NCBI RefSeq assembly: GCF_900111615.1
Contig: NZ_FOHU01000006.1
Coordinates: forward strand, 62,001-126,000
From: Natronincola peptidivorans
GTDB taxonomy: Bacteria; Bacillota; Clostridia; Peptostreptococcales; Natronincolaceae
Length of the DNA: 64,000 bases
Direction: 5' to 3'
Shown here: piece by piece, positions 1 through 7,695 of the stretch
Numbering within the stretch: the first letter of the stretch is position 1
Layout of the letters: each line of letters starts with the position of its first letter
Position numbers and translations under genes: made by a program
Notes under the pieces: generated by a model
Seen by the model: only the letters and a program-made list of their open reading frames with translations
Told to the model about the DNA's origin: nothing
The model's database searches: none

Positions 1-8
1 TGTGGTTG

Positions 9-14
9 CCTCCC
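9..14 (-). promoter_or_regulatory. Ribosome-binding site of a gene starting beyond the left edge
   Basis: On the minus strand a GGGAGG motif lies eight bases from the window edge, downstream of yabQ. A start codon would fall just outside the window. In B. subtilis the gene after yabQ is divIC, so a DivIC/FtsB-type septum protein is the expected neighbour; this is inferred from synteny only. Confidence 0.4.
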
Positions 15-48
15 TTGCATTTTCTTCTGTGGTGATGGATTTAGCAGT

Positions 49-555
49 CTACTTTTTCTTGAAATAGTTGTTTATATTTTTTTTGCTGCTCTTTATAATT
101 CTACCCGGCAGCTTAAAATACCTTCTTGTTTTATAGTATATAGGCTTTGTCTTACTTTTGCAATAGGAATAGGGCACCTCTATTAGACATAATCCTACAA
201 CAAAAGGATATTTTATTAATTGATATAAGTCTAGAAAAAAGCTTCTTAGGATTCTCAATACAAAAAGAATTGCATTGGTTACAATCTCGCTTAAAAAGAA
301 GGTGTAGGTTGCTGCACCTATGACAAAACCTAGAAAGTTATAGAAGCGTAGAGCTCCTTGGTTACTGACAATCAACACATAAAAAGCCACGACAGAGATA
401 ATCAGCCAAAAAAGGAAATCCTGTATCAAGGTAGCTATCTTCTTAGGATTGAAAATCTTTCTAAATATTTTATATAAATCATAAATAAAGCCGATCAATA
501 TACCTCCATAAATGGTGGCTAACAAAATATAGGCTTCTTGCGATATAGGAATCAT
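49..555 (-). CDS. yabQ: Spore cortex biosynthesis protein YabQ
   Basis: A 168-residue membrane protein of the YabQ family, needed for spore cortex formation and located in the mother cell around the forespore. It shows an N-terminal hydrophobic segment with a conserved GxxxGFIYDLYK-like stretch, then two or three further membrane segments and a very basic, lysine-rich C-terminus. The ATG follows a GGCAGGTGA ribosome site. It lies downstream of yabP in the same order as in B. subtilis, where the pair is made under sigma-E. A gap of 267 bases containing a strong hairpin separates the two genes here. Confidence 0.9.
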   Translation of the reverse strand: MIPISQEAYILLATIYGGILIGFIYDLYKIFRKIFNPKKIATLIQDFLFWLIISVVAFYVLIVSNQGALRFYNFLGFVIGAATYTFFLSEIVTNAILFVLRILRSFFLDLYQLIKYPFVVGLCLIEVPYSYCKSKTKPIYYKTRRYFKLPGRIIKSSKKNINNYFKKK

Positions 556-755
556 TTTTTCACCTGCCTAATTATTTATTTGTTGCTATAGTATGAATTC
601 CCCTGTAATGCAGCAGAAAATAGTATGCTTCTTATTTATTATATTCAACTGCTGTTGATTTGGTGACAATAATTGCTGTAAAACATAACAGGAGGGTTGA
701 TAAAAAATCTTATATGCCTTATGTTGGTAAAGGCTGGGCAGCTTCAAGGCGCAAT

Positions 756-803
756 AAAACCCAGTCACCGTATACATAAAAATACGTAGGGTACTGGGTT
801 TTT
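756..803. terminator. Hairpin between yabP and yabQ, terminator-like on both strands
   Basis: AAAACCCAGT and ACTGGGTTTT form a 10-bp stem, extended by imperfect pairing, with A and T tracts outside. It could stop or attenuate yabP transcription before yabQ. The same stem sequence recurs at 42086-42141 after pncB. The rest of the gap (556-755) shows no convincing gene. Confidence 0.6.
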
Positions 804-822
804 CAGTAGTTTCTCTCCGCAG

Positions 823-1113
823 CTATTTAAACATTTTGCTGAAGAAGCCTGAGCTTTTTGATGAAAAGCTTTCTCTATCGCTGTAGGTCATGGAATGTAT
901 AGTGCCATTGATAGCTACGTTTCCATCCTCAATATTTAGCTTGTTTACGTCTAAATCCTCTCCTTTTATGGTGATTACCCCTGCTATGGTTTCTACTACA
1001 ACCAATTCGCTATTAAAGTTGTTTACATGCTCTACACCAGATATGGATAGCTTTTCTCTGTTTTCTAATATAACACTATGCCCTCTCAACCGATTATTTC
1101 TTCTTTCCTCCAA
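823..1113 (-). CDS. yabP: Sporulation protein YabP
   Basis: A small YabP-family protein of the sigma-E regulon, partner of YabQ in spore morphogenesis. The family core is plain: HSVILENREKLSISGVEHV near the N-terminus, followed by a TIAGVITIKGEDLDVNKLN stretch. I choose the TTG start at 1113, which gives 96 residues and sits just after GGCGGGTGA. The longer in-frame TTG at 1155 has no ribosome site and would add residues the family lacks. The C-terminal 20 residues are Ser/Lys/Phe-rich. On the minus strand the AT-rich upstream region contains CATATAGT near 1190, close to a sigma-E -10 box, but I see no well-spaced -35. Confidence 0.85.
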   Translation of the reverse strand: MEERRNNRLRGHSVILENREKLSISGVEHVNNFNSELVVVETIAGVITIKGEDLDVNKLNIEDGNVAINGTIHSMTYSDRESFSSKSSGFFSKMFK

Positions 1114-1247
1114 AATATCACCCGCCTTATAGGTTTGAAAAGCTGAGCTTTTCAAAAATGAAAAATGTAAAATGAAAAGTTAAAGCTACTTACTATATGT
1201 TTATTAATTAAACGGGTATATTATAACTTTTTTATATAATATGCTAT

Positions 1248-1275
1248 CAGCCACGGGGACGCAGCCACGGGGACG
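1248..1275. repeat. Two tandem copies of a 14-bp GGGGACG motif
   Basis: CAGCCACGGGGACG occurs twice in direct succession (1248-1261 and 1262-1275). The same CCACGGGGAC core occurs at 4785-4794 inside a larger repeat region, so this belongs to the dispersed GGGAC repeat family of the window. Confidence 0.75.
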
Positions 1276-1292
1276 TTTCATCCGTCAGCCTT

Positions 1293-1341
1293 AAAAAGCA
1301 AACAGCACCACGGAACATATCCCAACGGTGCTGTACTTTTT
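1293..1341 (-). terminator. Hairpin downstream of the SpoIID-like gene
   Basis: CAGCACC (1303-1309) pairs with GGTGCTG (1327-1333), with AAAAAG and CTTTTT outside. It lies 68 bases after the SpoIID-like stop codon and could terminate that transcript. The sequence works as a hairpin on either strand. Confidence 0.55.
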
Positions 1342-1352
1342 ATATTTTCTAT

Positions 1353-1400
1353 TCTTCATTCTTCATTTTTCATTCTTCATTCTTCATTTTTCATTCTTCT
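1353..1400. repeat. Low-complexity tandem repeat of CATTCTTCATT units
   Basis: The stretch consists of alternating CATTCTT and CATTTTT heptamers, roughly a 21-base unit repeated about twice. Related short runs lie at 1150-1180 and 15964-15988. No coding function is visible. Confidence 0.6.
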
Positions 1401-1408
1401 GTTTCCCT

Positions 1409-2404
1409 CTAATCCCAAAGCTTTACGATTTCTACATCCTTGAAGTAGTGTTTTACAATCTCCTCTGCACTGCTTCCATCCTGTGCCATTTGATAGGCGC
1501 CCCATTGACTCATGCCTACACCATGACCATAGCCAGTGCCGGACATGGTTACTTGGTCTCCTTCAATGGAAACATTCTCTAGCATAGTAGATTTCATTCT
1601 TGTGCTGTCTAAGGCTAATCTAAAGGCTGGGGCTGATACAGTAGCCTCTCCGATTTGCAGCTGTACTGCTCTGCCTGAAGGACCTGTTTCTGTTATCTCG
1701 ATGGTATCAAAATCTCCTGTTTCTTGACCTGCTGTTGATTGTACTGCTTCCATGATTTCTTGCTTTGTAAAAGTATCACTCCAGTTGACATCATCCTCTG
1801 GTGCCTCTGGTGAGTCCGGCGACTCTACAGGCTGGATATAGGGAGGGTCTTCCCCATCTAGGGCTAATCCTTCAACAGCACCAGCTGTTTGTCCTGCTGC
1901 ATGGGCGTGAAACCATGCTTTTATATAATCATTGTTGTGAAGTGCCACCTGTCCTCTAGTGGCATTTACTGCCTCTACAATCCTGTCATTTATTTCTTCA
2001 GAGTTCCAGGCCTGTGCTTCTTCAATATCTGTAGAAACATGTGCTCCTTCGTATTTAGAGCCTCCTAGGTTGGCTACGAATTCCATCACAAAGGTTCGGG
2101 CCAAAATCGCTTGTGCCTGTAGTGCTTCCTCTGGCCAATCGTTTTGCATCTCTCCCGCCAGTACACCCTGTAGATATTCTTCAAAGGCCATTTCTCTGTT
2201 TTCACCCTCTTCTACAATATGTACCGTCAGCCTAGGCTCCTGTCCTTCACCTTGGGTGATGCCTTCAGGGATTTCAGGACCATCCTCCACTGTACCCTGT
2301 GGTCCCTCTGGTCCCTCTGGACGTCTTGCCGCTCGGCAGCCGGCTAAGGATATGATTAGTAGTACCACCAGAAGCAATATGCCATATTTTTTTAATCTTC
2401 TCAT
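1409..2404 (-). CDS. SpoIID/LytB-domain lipoprotein
   Basis: A 331-residue protein with a lipoprotein signal peptide (LLIISLAGC, lipid-anchored Cys near residue 22) and a Pro/Glu/Gly-rich linker (PEGPEGPQG), followed by a SpoIID/LytB domain. Conserved pieces are MAFEEYLQGVLAGEM, ALQAQAILARTFVM and, near the C-terminus, GYGHGVGMSQWGAYQMA. The family includes lytic transglycosylases that cut peptidoglycan glycan strands, used in engulfment and amidase enhancement. This gene lies among sporulation genes rather than in the spoIID locus, so it is probably a paralogue. I start at 2404, preceded by GAGGAGGATTCCT, rather than at 2425, which lacks a ribosome site. Confidence 0.85.
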   Translation of the reverse strand: MRRLKKYGILLLVVLLIISLAGCRAARRPEGPEGPQGTVEDGPEIPEGITQGEGQEPRLTVHIVEEGENREMAFEEYLQGVLAGEMQNDWPEEALQAQAILARTFVMEFVANLGGSKYEGAHVSTDIEEAQAWNSEEINDRIVEAVNATRGQVALHNNDYIKAWFHAHAAGQTAGAVEGLALDGEDPPYIQPVESPDSPEAPEDDVNWSDTFTKQEIMEAVQSTAGQETGDFDTIEITETGPSGRAVQLQIGEATVSAPAFRLALDSTRMKSTMLENVSIEGDQVTMSGTGYGHGVGMSQWGAYQMAQDGSSAEEIVKHYFKDVEIVKLWD

Positions 2405-2503
2405 AGGAATCCTCCTCGCATACAAGTTTATTCATTCATAAAAAGCTTTTATCAAGCTTATTTACTTGTATTATTTGAAATGAAAAGAATTCCTATGCAA
2501 ATT

Positions 2504-2746
2504 TTACTCAATTAAACGGAACATTTCTTTAGCTTCTTCTTTTTTTACATGTTCTGAGATCTGGGTTACCTCCACCTTTAGAGGTCTATCTCCAAAGTGG
2601 ATTTCCAGCTTATCTCCTATCTCTACTTCTGTTCCTGCTTTTGCTGTACTGCCATTGACAAAGACTCTGCCTTTATCGCAGGCTTCTTTGGCGACGGTCC
2701 TTCTTTTTATGATTCTTGCTACTTTTAAGTATTTGTCTAAGCGCAT
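2504..2746 (-). CDS. rqcP: S4-domain RNA-binding protein, RqcP (YabO) type
   Basis: An 80-residue protein that is almost entirely an S4 RNA-binding domain: MRLDKYLKVARIIKRRTVA, then KGRVFVNG and IGDKLEIHFG. Proteins of this type bind the 50S subunit and P-site tRNA and support alanine tailing in ribosome quality control with RqcH. Length and position next to hup and mazG match B. subtilis yabO. An AAGGAG site precedes the ATG. It is set off from hup by the hup terminator and a GGTGCC palindromic repeat, so it may have its own promoter. Confidence 0.9.
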   Translation of the reverse strand: MRLDKYLKVARIIKRRTVAKEACDKGRVFVNGSTAKAGTEVEIGDKLEIHFGDRPLKVEVTQISEHVKKEEAKEMFRLIE

Positions 2747-2771
2747 TTATTTCTCCTTTCTGCTTACCTTA

Positions 2772-2801
2772 AATAAGTTAATAAGTTAGGTGCCTGGCAC
2801 C
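2772..2801. repeat. GGTGCC palindromic repeat, copy 1
   Basis: This 30-bp element consists of AATAAGTTAATAAGTTA followed by the palindrome GGTGCCTGGCACC. Identical 30-bp copies occur at 38957-38986 and 39118-39147, in the same orientation. It lies between the hup terminator and the rqcP start. Confidence 0.9.
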
Positions 2802-2817
2802 GTTTTAGTTTGTGAAA

Positions 2818-2850
2818 AATAAAAATCAGGGTTTATCCCTGATTTTTATT
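2818..2850 (-). terminator. Terminator of hup
   Basis: AATAAAAATCAGGG pairs with CCCTGATTTTTATT around a five-base loop. The stem begins at the hup stop codon and leads into a T tract on the minus strand. Confidence 0.9.
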
Positions 2851-3127
2851 AGTCGTTAATTTTTTCTTTTAGAGTTTTGCCAGCTTTGAAAACAGGTGCT
2901 TTAGAAGCTGGGATGTCGATTACTTGCTCTGGGTTTCTTGGGTTTCTTCCTTGTCTTGGCTTTCTTTCTCTTACATCAAAGGTTCCGAAACCTACTAATT
3001 GAACCTTGTCTCCACCCACAAGTGCTTCTTCAACACTCTCCATGAATGCATTTAATGATAATTCTGCATCCTTTTTGGTTAATTGGCTTTTCTCTGCAAT
3101 TTTTGCAACTAATTCAGCTTTATTCAC
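2849..3127 (-). CDS. hup: HU-family DNA-binding protein
   Basis: A 92-residue histone-like protein that bends and compacts DNA as a dimer. Hallmarks are MNKAELVAKIAEKSQLTKKD at the N-terminus, VGFGTFDVRERKPRQGRNPR across the beta-arm, and the PASKAPVFKAGKTLK C-terminal element. The start is GTG, eight bases after GGAGG. B. subtilis places its main HU gene elsewhere, but many Clostridia carry it here between mazG and yabO. It ends in its own strong terminator, in keeping with an abundant, separately transcribed product. Confidence 0.95.
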   Translation of the reverse strand: MNKAELVAKIAEKSQLTKKDAELSLNAFMESVEEALVGGDKVQLVGFGTFDVRERKPRQGRNPRNPEQVIDIPASKAPVFKAGKTLKEKIND

Positions 3128-3219
3128 TTAAAATACCTCCTTCATATTTTTAAGTACGTATAGCATATTCTCTGTAAGTTTTTAAAATCCTTCTTTTTTT
3201 AAGAATTTACCAGTATTTT

Positions 3220-4680
3220 TTACATTTTTTTCTTGGATTCCTCCCAGAAAAGGTCCATTTCTTCTAATGTCATTTCTTTTAAATCCAATTTTGCTTTGGC
3301 TGCCTTCTCTTCTATGTATTGAAATCTACGAATAAATTTAGTGCAAGTGGTATTTAAGGCATCCTCTGGATTTACCTTTAAGAACCTTATTAGATTGACT
3401 ACTGCAAAAAGTAAATCTCCTGCCTCTTCTTTGATTTGCAAAGGGTCTTCTGTTGCCTTGGCCTCAAGGGTCTCTTGAAGCTCCTCTGTTACTTTGTTGA
3501 CAACATCCTGTAGCTTGTCCCAGTCAAATCCAACATCTGCTGCTTTTTTTTGAATCTTTTCGGCTTTCATTAGTGCTGGTAACTCTTTAGGAATCATCTC
3601 CATAGAATTTGCTATACTCTTAATTTGTTTCTCTTGACGCTTTTGTTGTTCCCATGTTACTACTGCCTCATCTGAAGTATCAGCCTTCACCTCTTTGAAA
3701 ACATGAGGATGTCGAAATACTAATTTTTCGCAAAGCACCTGTACAACATCTTTTATTTCAAATGCGTTTCTTTCCTTTGCTATCTGACAATGAAAAATAA
3801 CCTGCAGCAGCAAATCTCCCAGTTCTTCTTCTAGCAGCTCATCGTCTTTTTGATCGATGGCCTCTAATACTTCATAGCTTTCTTCGATGAGGTAAGGCTT
3901 CAGACTATCGTGGGTTTGCTTGATATCCCAAGGACAGCCTTCTTTACTTCTTAATATTTCCATTATTTCCACTAAATTATTCACATTATAGTATTTTTTT
4001 TGATGTATGTCAATGCTTGGAATATAAATACTTGTAAGATAATCCACCCATTCCAATCTGTCCAGCATATACAGCGGCATCCTTTCAACCCTCTCAAGCG
4101 TTGGAATTCCAGCGTTTTTTGCCACAATTATCTCCTGCTCATCATGGTAATAGTCCATCAGTCTTAATTTTACCTCAGAGGCAATAAAAGGGTCGTAAAC
4201 CTGGGTAATAATATTTGCAATGCTGGGGTCAGGTTGTTGTTTGTCTAGCTGTAAGCCGTCTAAAAGTTTAAAGCCATCGATAGGATCGATCTCCAGCGCC
4301 ATAAACATGGCATCTACAAAGCTCATGGCGGGATATACCTTTTTATCTATTCCCGCTCTCTTACAGCCCTCTATTAGGAGCTGTACTGTGTTTTCTGCCA
4401 CATAGGGATGTCCTGGAACAGCATACAATACATTTTCTTTTTTTGCCTTCTCTATAAGGGTATCTGCTATATGGTGGTAAACCTCTTGAAAATCTTCTTT
4501 TTCTTCATAAATAGCATCAAAGGATTTATAATTGATGCCTTCCTCTTTAAGATAAGCTACCACAGGGTGCTTTTCTGTCCTTAGATATATTTCTTTATGG
4601 TCCTTCATAGCGGCTAATGTGGCAAGGGTCAGGTCTTCTTTGGCACCTGGTCCAAGTCCAACGATGGTTAGTTTAGGCAA
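3220..4680 (-). CDS. mazG: MazG pyrophosphohydrolase fused to a tetrapyrrole methylase domain (YabN)
   Basis: 486 residues in two parts. Residues 1-220 form a tetrapyrrole-methylase-like domain (LTIVGLGPGAKEDLTLATL), and residues 240-486 form a MazG nucleoside triphosphate pyrophosphohydrolase with a tandem all-alpha fold. The metal-binding EEESYEVLEAI...EEELGDLLLQV pattern is present, and a second EEAGDLLFAV follows. MazG cleaves non-canonical NTPs to NMP and pyrophosphate; the role of the methylase half in YabN proteins is unclear. The start is TTG after AAAGGAG. The fusion and its place between spoVB and hup match YabN of spore formers. Confidence 0.93.
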   Translation of the reverse strand: MPKLTIVGLGPGAKEDLTLATLAAMKDHKEIYLRTEKHPVVAYLKEEGINYKSFDAIYEEKEDFQEVYHHIADTLIEKAKKENVLYAVPGHPYVAENTVQLLIEGCKRAGIDKKVYPAMSFVDAMFMALEIDPIDGFKLLDGLQLDKQQPDPSIANIITQVYDPFIASEVKLRLMDYYHDEQEIIVAKNAGIPTLERVERMPLYMLDRLEWVDYLTSIYIPSIDIHQKKYYNVNNLVEIMEILRSKEGCPWDIKQTHDSLKPYLIEESYEVLEAIDQKDDELLEEELGDLLLQVIFHCQIAKERNAFEIKDVVQVLCEKLVFRHPHVFKEVKADTSDEAVVTWEQQKRQEKQIKSIANSMEMIPKELPALMKAEKIQKKAADVGFDWDKLQDVVNKVTEELQETLEAKATEDPLQIKEEAGDLLFAVVNLIRFLKVNPEDALNTTCTKFIRRFQYIEEKAAKAKLDLKEMTLEEMDLFWEESKKKM

Positions 4681-4782
4681 TTTTTTTCACTCCTTTTTTA
4701 GGTCTAGTTTTAGCTATTTAGATATTTAAACTGATATAATAATTTCATTTAAGTTTAGGATTTTTTGTTGCTTCTCTCGCTA

Positions 4783-5016
4783 CGCCACGGGGACAGGTCC
4801 TCTGTCTTCCCTGCGGTTGCTGGCTTCGCCAACAAGACATATGACCAGTCCCCATGACTCCGCTTTTTTCAGTGGCCTCGGACAGGGTACAGTCCCTCCA
4901 AAAGGCGTCAGGACAGCACCCCGTCCCCAGGTCCCTCACATTCCCATGTCCTGAACCAGTTTGCTGCAATCCTGATTTTAAAAAAACAGGGACGCATCTC
5001 CGTCCCCTGTCCCTGG
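4783..5016. repeat. Cluster of GGGAC-type palindromic repeats between spoVB and mazG
   Basis: The 345-base gap is packed with GGGAC/GTCCC motifs. Positions 4880-4937 match 12756-12813 at 54 of 58 bases. Positions 4989-5015 match the reverse complement of 22125-22151 at 26 of 27 bases and fold as GGGACGC / GCGTCCC-type hairpins. A CCACGGGGAC core (4785-4794) is shared with 1252-1261. Base composition is clearly more GC-rich than the flanks. No credible gene is present. Confidence 0.85.
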
Positions 5017-5026
5017 TTTTCTGTCC

Positions 5027-6628
5027 TTATTTTATGAGCTTGGTTTTGTTTAGCAGCTTTAGAAGCTTGCCGCCTCCCGGCAATAGGTCAAAGTCTTCTC
5101 TGATGATGGTTTGTGTTTTTAGCAGCATGATACCGTAAACAGCTGCTCCTATACCGATGGAGATCACTGTGGATAAGCTGTTGCCTAGGAAGGGATAGAG
5201 CTGTCTATAGAAAATATATACTACCAAGCCCATAGTGGCTACTGATATGATAGGCTTGAAAATAAACTGTCGAGCTTCAAAGGTAACCTCTGTTGCTTTT
5301 TTCACTGCTAGAAAGTTTAGTATAAAAGCTACCAGGTAAGCAACGACGGTACCAAGAGCGGCACCTTTTACGTTTAATGATGGAATTCCCGTTAGTATAT
5401 AGGTAACTACAAATTTAACTGCTGCACCAATCATGAGGTTTCTTACAGGAACATCAGGTTTTCCCAACCCCTGTAGTACTCCTGTCAAGGCCTGCAATGG
5501 TGCTAAAAAGGTTACTGCAAAGGCTAAAAACAGTAGTATCTGCCCTATGCTGCCAGTCTCTCTAGGAAAAAGCATTGTCATGATAGGTGTAGATAACACC
5601 GCTAGGCCTGTTGAGGCTGGTAATCCAATCAATAGGGCTACTCTTAATGCGGATTTTGCGTCATTTCTTACAGCCTCCCAATCATTGGTTGCCACTGATT
5701 CGGATATAACGGGAACAATACTGACTGCTAATGCAACGGTCAATACCTGTGGCAGGTTTACCAAAGTATTGGCCATCCCTTGCAGTTGTCCGTATAGGCT
5801 GTTGGCTTCTTGATAGCTGAAGCCTATGGCCTGTAATCGTCTCAGTACTACAAAGGTATCTAAAATATTGATTAGGGGCATTACAGATGCTCCTATGGCA
5901 ATAGGTATAGCAATTTTTAATAGATTATTGATGATTTCTTTTGATGTCTCTTCCTGAAATGCTCCAGCCTTTATCCCTGCTGGAACAATCCTACTTTTCT
6001 TTTTATTGTAAAGAAAGAGCATGATTACCAAGGCTGCTGCGGCTCCTATGGCAGCACCAAAGGAGGCTCCAGCGGCGGCATAGGTTACATCCATTCTACT
6101 TAGGAGAAAAATCGCTAGGGATAACCCAAATACTACCCTTGCTGCCTGCTCTACCACTTGAGATGTAGCTGTAGGAACCATATCCCTCATGCCTTGAAAA
6201 TAACCTCTAAAGGAGGCTAGCACCGCAACAAAGAATACTGCTGGTGATAGTGCTAGGACTGCATAATAGGCGTTTGGACTTTTAAATACATTGTTTACTA
6301 GGAAGGAGGTTATTAGTGCCAGGATAATAGAGCCCGCCGCTCCTAATCCTACCAGCAGGTAAAAAGATGTTTTAAATACCTTGTGGGCACCATGATAATC
6401 TTCCTTTGCCCTTTTTTCTGATACCAGCTTGGAAATAGCCGTTGGAAAACCAGCGGCTGTAAAGGCTAATAAAAAATTAAAAACTGTATAGCCTACTTGA
6501 TAGTATCCTAAACCCTCTGACTCAATAATATTTCCTAATGGGATTCTGAAAAATGCCCCCATTACTTTTACAATCATTCCGGCAGCTCCTAAAATAACTG
6601 CTCCTTTTAAAAAGTTATCTTTCTTCAT
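5027..6628 (-). CDS. spoVB: Stage V sporulation protein B, MOP-superfamily flippase
   Basis: A 533-residue integral membrane protein with about 14 hydrophobic segments, of the SpoVB/MurJ branch of the MOP (MATE-like) exporters. The start KGAVILGAAGMIVKVMGAFF and the internal FRGYFQGMRDMVPTATSQVV motif are typical. Family members flip lipid-linked precursors; SpoVB is required for spore cortex peptidoglycan, probably moving lipid II across the outer forespore membrane. The ATG follows GGAGGAATCATC. Order spoVT-spoVB-mazG matches B. subtilis. No close terminator separates it from mazG other than the repeat cluster. Confidence 0.92.
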   Translation of the reverse strand: MKKDNFLKGAVILGAAGMIVKVMGAFFRIPLGNIIESEGLGYYQVGYTVFNFLLAFTAAGFPTAISKLVSEKRAKEDYHGAHKVFKTSFYLLVGLGAAGSIILALITSFLVNNVFKSPNAYYAVLALSPAVFFVAVLASFRGYFQGMRDMVPTATSQVVEQAARVVFGLSLAIFLLSRMDVTYAAAGASFGAAIGAAAALVIMLFLYNKKKSRIVPAGIKAGAFQEETSKEIINNLLKIAIPIAIGASVMPLINILDTFVVLRRLQAIGFSYQEANSLYGQLQGMANTLVNLPQVLTVALAVSIVPVISESVATNDWEAVRNDAKSALRVALLIGLPASTGLAVLSTPIMTMLFPRETGSIGQILLFLAFAVTFLAPLQALTGVLQGLGKPDVPVRNLMIGAAVKFVVTYILTGIPSLNVKGAALGTVVAYLVAFILNFLAVKKATEVTFEARQFIFKPIISVATMGLVVYIFYRQLYPFLGNSLSTVISIGIGAAVYGIMLLKTQTIIREDFDLLPGGGKLLKLLNKTKLIK

Positions 6629-6863
6629 GATGATTCCTCCACTTGTTTAGTGCCTGTCTCTATTTAATGCTTTCCTTTAACGGGTTAAATTATAACTTGT
6701 TTCTCTGTTTAGTATCCCCTGGTTCACATTCCCTCATTAATTGCCTTCACTGGACCTGACAAATGTAAGCCCAGGCTGCGTCAAGATAGATACCCTGAGG
6801 GCAACAGATTATGTTACCCCATGCTCTGCTTGACTTCTTATGTATTATAACAAACTTCTGGGC
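6629..6863. other. Gap between spoVT terminator and spoVB
   Basis: About 235 non-coding bases. It presumably holds the spoVB promoter on the minus strand, but I find no box pair good enough to call. Confidence 0.3.
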
Positions 6864-6897
6864 AAAAAAATAGCCCCACTATTGGAGCTACTTTTTT
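6864..6897 (-). terminator. Terminator of spoVT
   Basis: On the minus strand AGTAGCTCC and GGGGCTATT form the stem around AATAGT, followed by seven T residues. It lies 24 bases after the spoVT stop. Confidence 0.85.
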
Positions 6898-6920
6898 CCT
6901 TATTTATACTTAGTTTTTTA

Positions 6921-7472
6921 TTATTGTTCCATTTGTTTTGCCAAAAAAGAGGCTGCAGTTGATGCTATTTTTTTCTCAACCTCTCCCATATTGGAGCCTT
7001 TGGTTTTAGAGCAAATAATTACAGTACCTATAGGGTCTCCTTGGGTAACGATAGGTGCTATTACTTGTGCAGTATAGCTTCCTTCATCCCCTTCATCGGA
7101 GGCTATTGGCAACATTTGATCCCCTTCATTTAGTAAAGCGGTTTCTCTTTCCTCCATCATTCTTTCCAACCCTTTGCTTACTCTCTTTTCTAAGTACTCC
7201 TTCTTGGAATGACCTGCTATAGCTATTATTGTATCTCTATCGGTTATAATTGCAATATGCCCTAAGGCTTCCTGTAGTGATTCTGCATATTCTGTTGCGA
7301 ATTCACTAAGTTCTCCTATAGGTGAGTACTTTTTAAGGATAACCTCGCCTTCTCTATCTGTAAATATCTCAAGAGGGTCTCCTTCCCTTATTCTAAGGGT
7401 TCTTCTTATTTCTTTAGGGATCACTACTCTGCCTAAATCATCTATGCGTCTTACTATTCCTGTAGCCTTCAA
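6921..7472 (-). CDS. spoVT: Stage V sporulation protein T, AbrB-type regulator
   Basis: 183 residues: an N-terminal AbrB swapped-hairpin DNA-binding domain (MKATGIVRRIDDLGRVVIPK, REGDPLEIFTDREGEVILKK) and a C-terminal GAF-like domain from about residue 55. SpoVT is a forespore regulator that tunes sigma-G genes, including itself. The start is TTG after ATAGGAGGG. A sigma-G-type promoter lies at 7515-7545 and a terminator follows, so it is a single-gene unit. The sister protein AbrB is encoded at 43969 and shares the N-terminal motif. Confidence 0.96.
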   Translation of the reverse strand: MKATGIVRRIDDLGRVVIPKEIRRTLRIREGDPLEIFTDREGEVILKKYSPIGELSEFATEYAESLQEALGHIAIITDRDTIIAIAGHSKKEYLEKRVSKGLERMMEERETALLNEGDQMLPIASDEGDEGSYTAQVIAPIVTQGDPIGTVIICSKTKGSNMGEVEKKIASTAASFLAKQMEQ

Positions 7473-7514
7473 TACGTTTCCCTCCTATATTTAAGTAAAA
7501 TTTTAGCGTATTCA

Positions 7515-7545
7515 TAGTATTTTACCAATCTTTGTTTTTTATTCA
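7515..7545 (-). promoter_or_regulatory. Sigma-G-type promoter of spoVT
   Basis: On the minus strand TGAATA (7540-7545) and AATACTA (7515-7521) are separated by 18 bases. The sigma-G consensus is about TGMATA and CATACTA with 17-18 bases between. It lies 43 bases upstream of the TTG start. Confidence 0.75.
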
Positions 7546-7670
7546 TTGGAACTATTTTACTTTTCAATAAGGACTTGTTTGCTTAAGATCTATATTCTTC
7601 TTCAATTTCCACTATTTTAAATCCTTTAAGGTGTTTTTGGATGACAGAATCAACTTAATTTAAAACAAAG

Positions 7671-7695
7671 AAAAAAGCAGGGATTTTCCCTGCTT
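7671..7695 (-). terminator. Terminator of prsA
   Basis: AAGCAGGGA pairs with TCCCTGCTT around a TTTT loop, followed on the minus strand by TTTTTTC. The stem begins at the prsA stop codon. Confidence 0.9.

Noticed and set aside
586-777. A 63-codon minus-strand frame between yabP and yabQ
   Set aside because: There is no ribosome site, the frame overlaps a hairpin and the composition is not protein-like.
4745-4969. A 74-codon minus-strand frame in the 4.8-kb repeat island
   Set aside because: It lies wholly in palindromic GGGAC repeats; its predicted product just mirrors the repeat.
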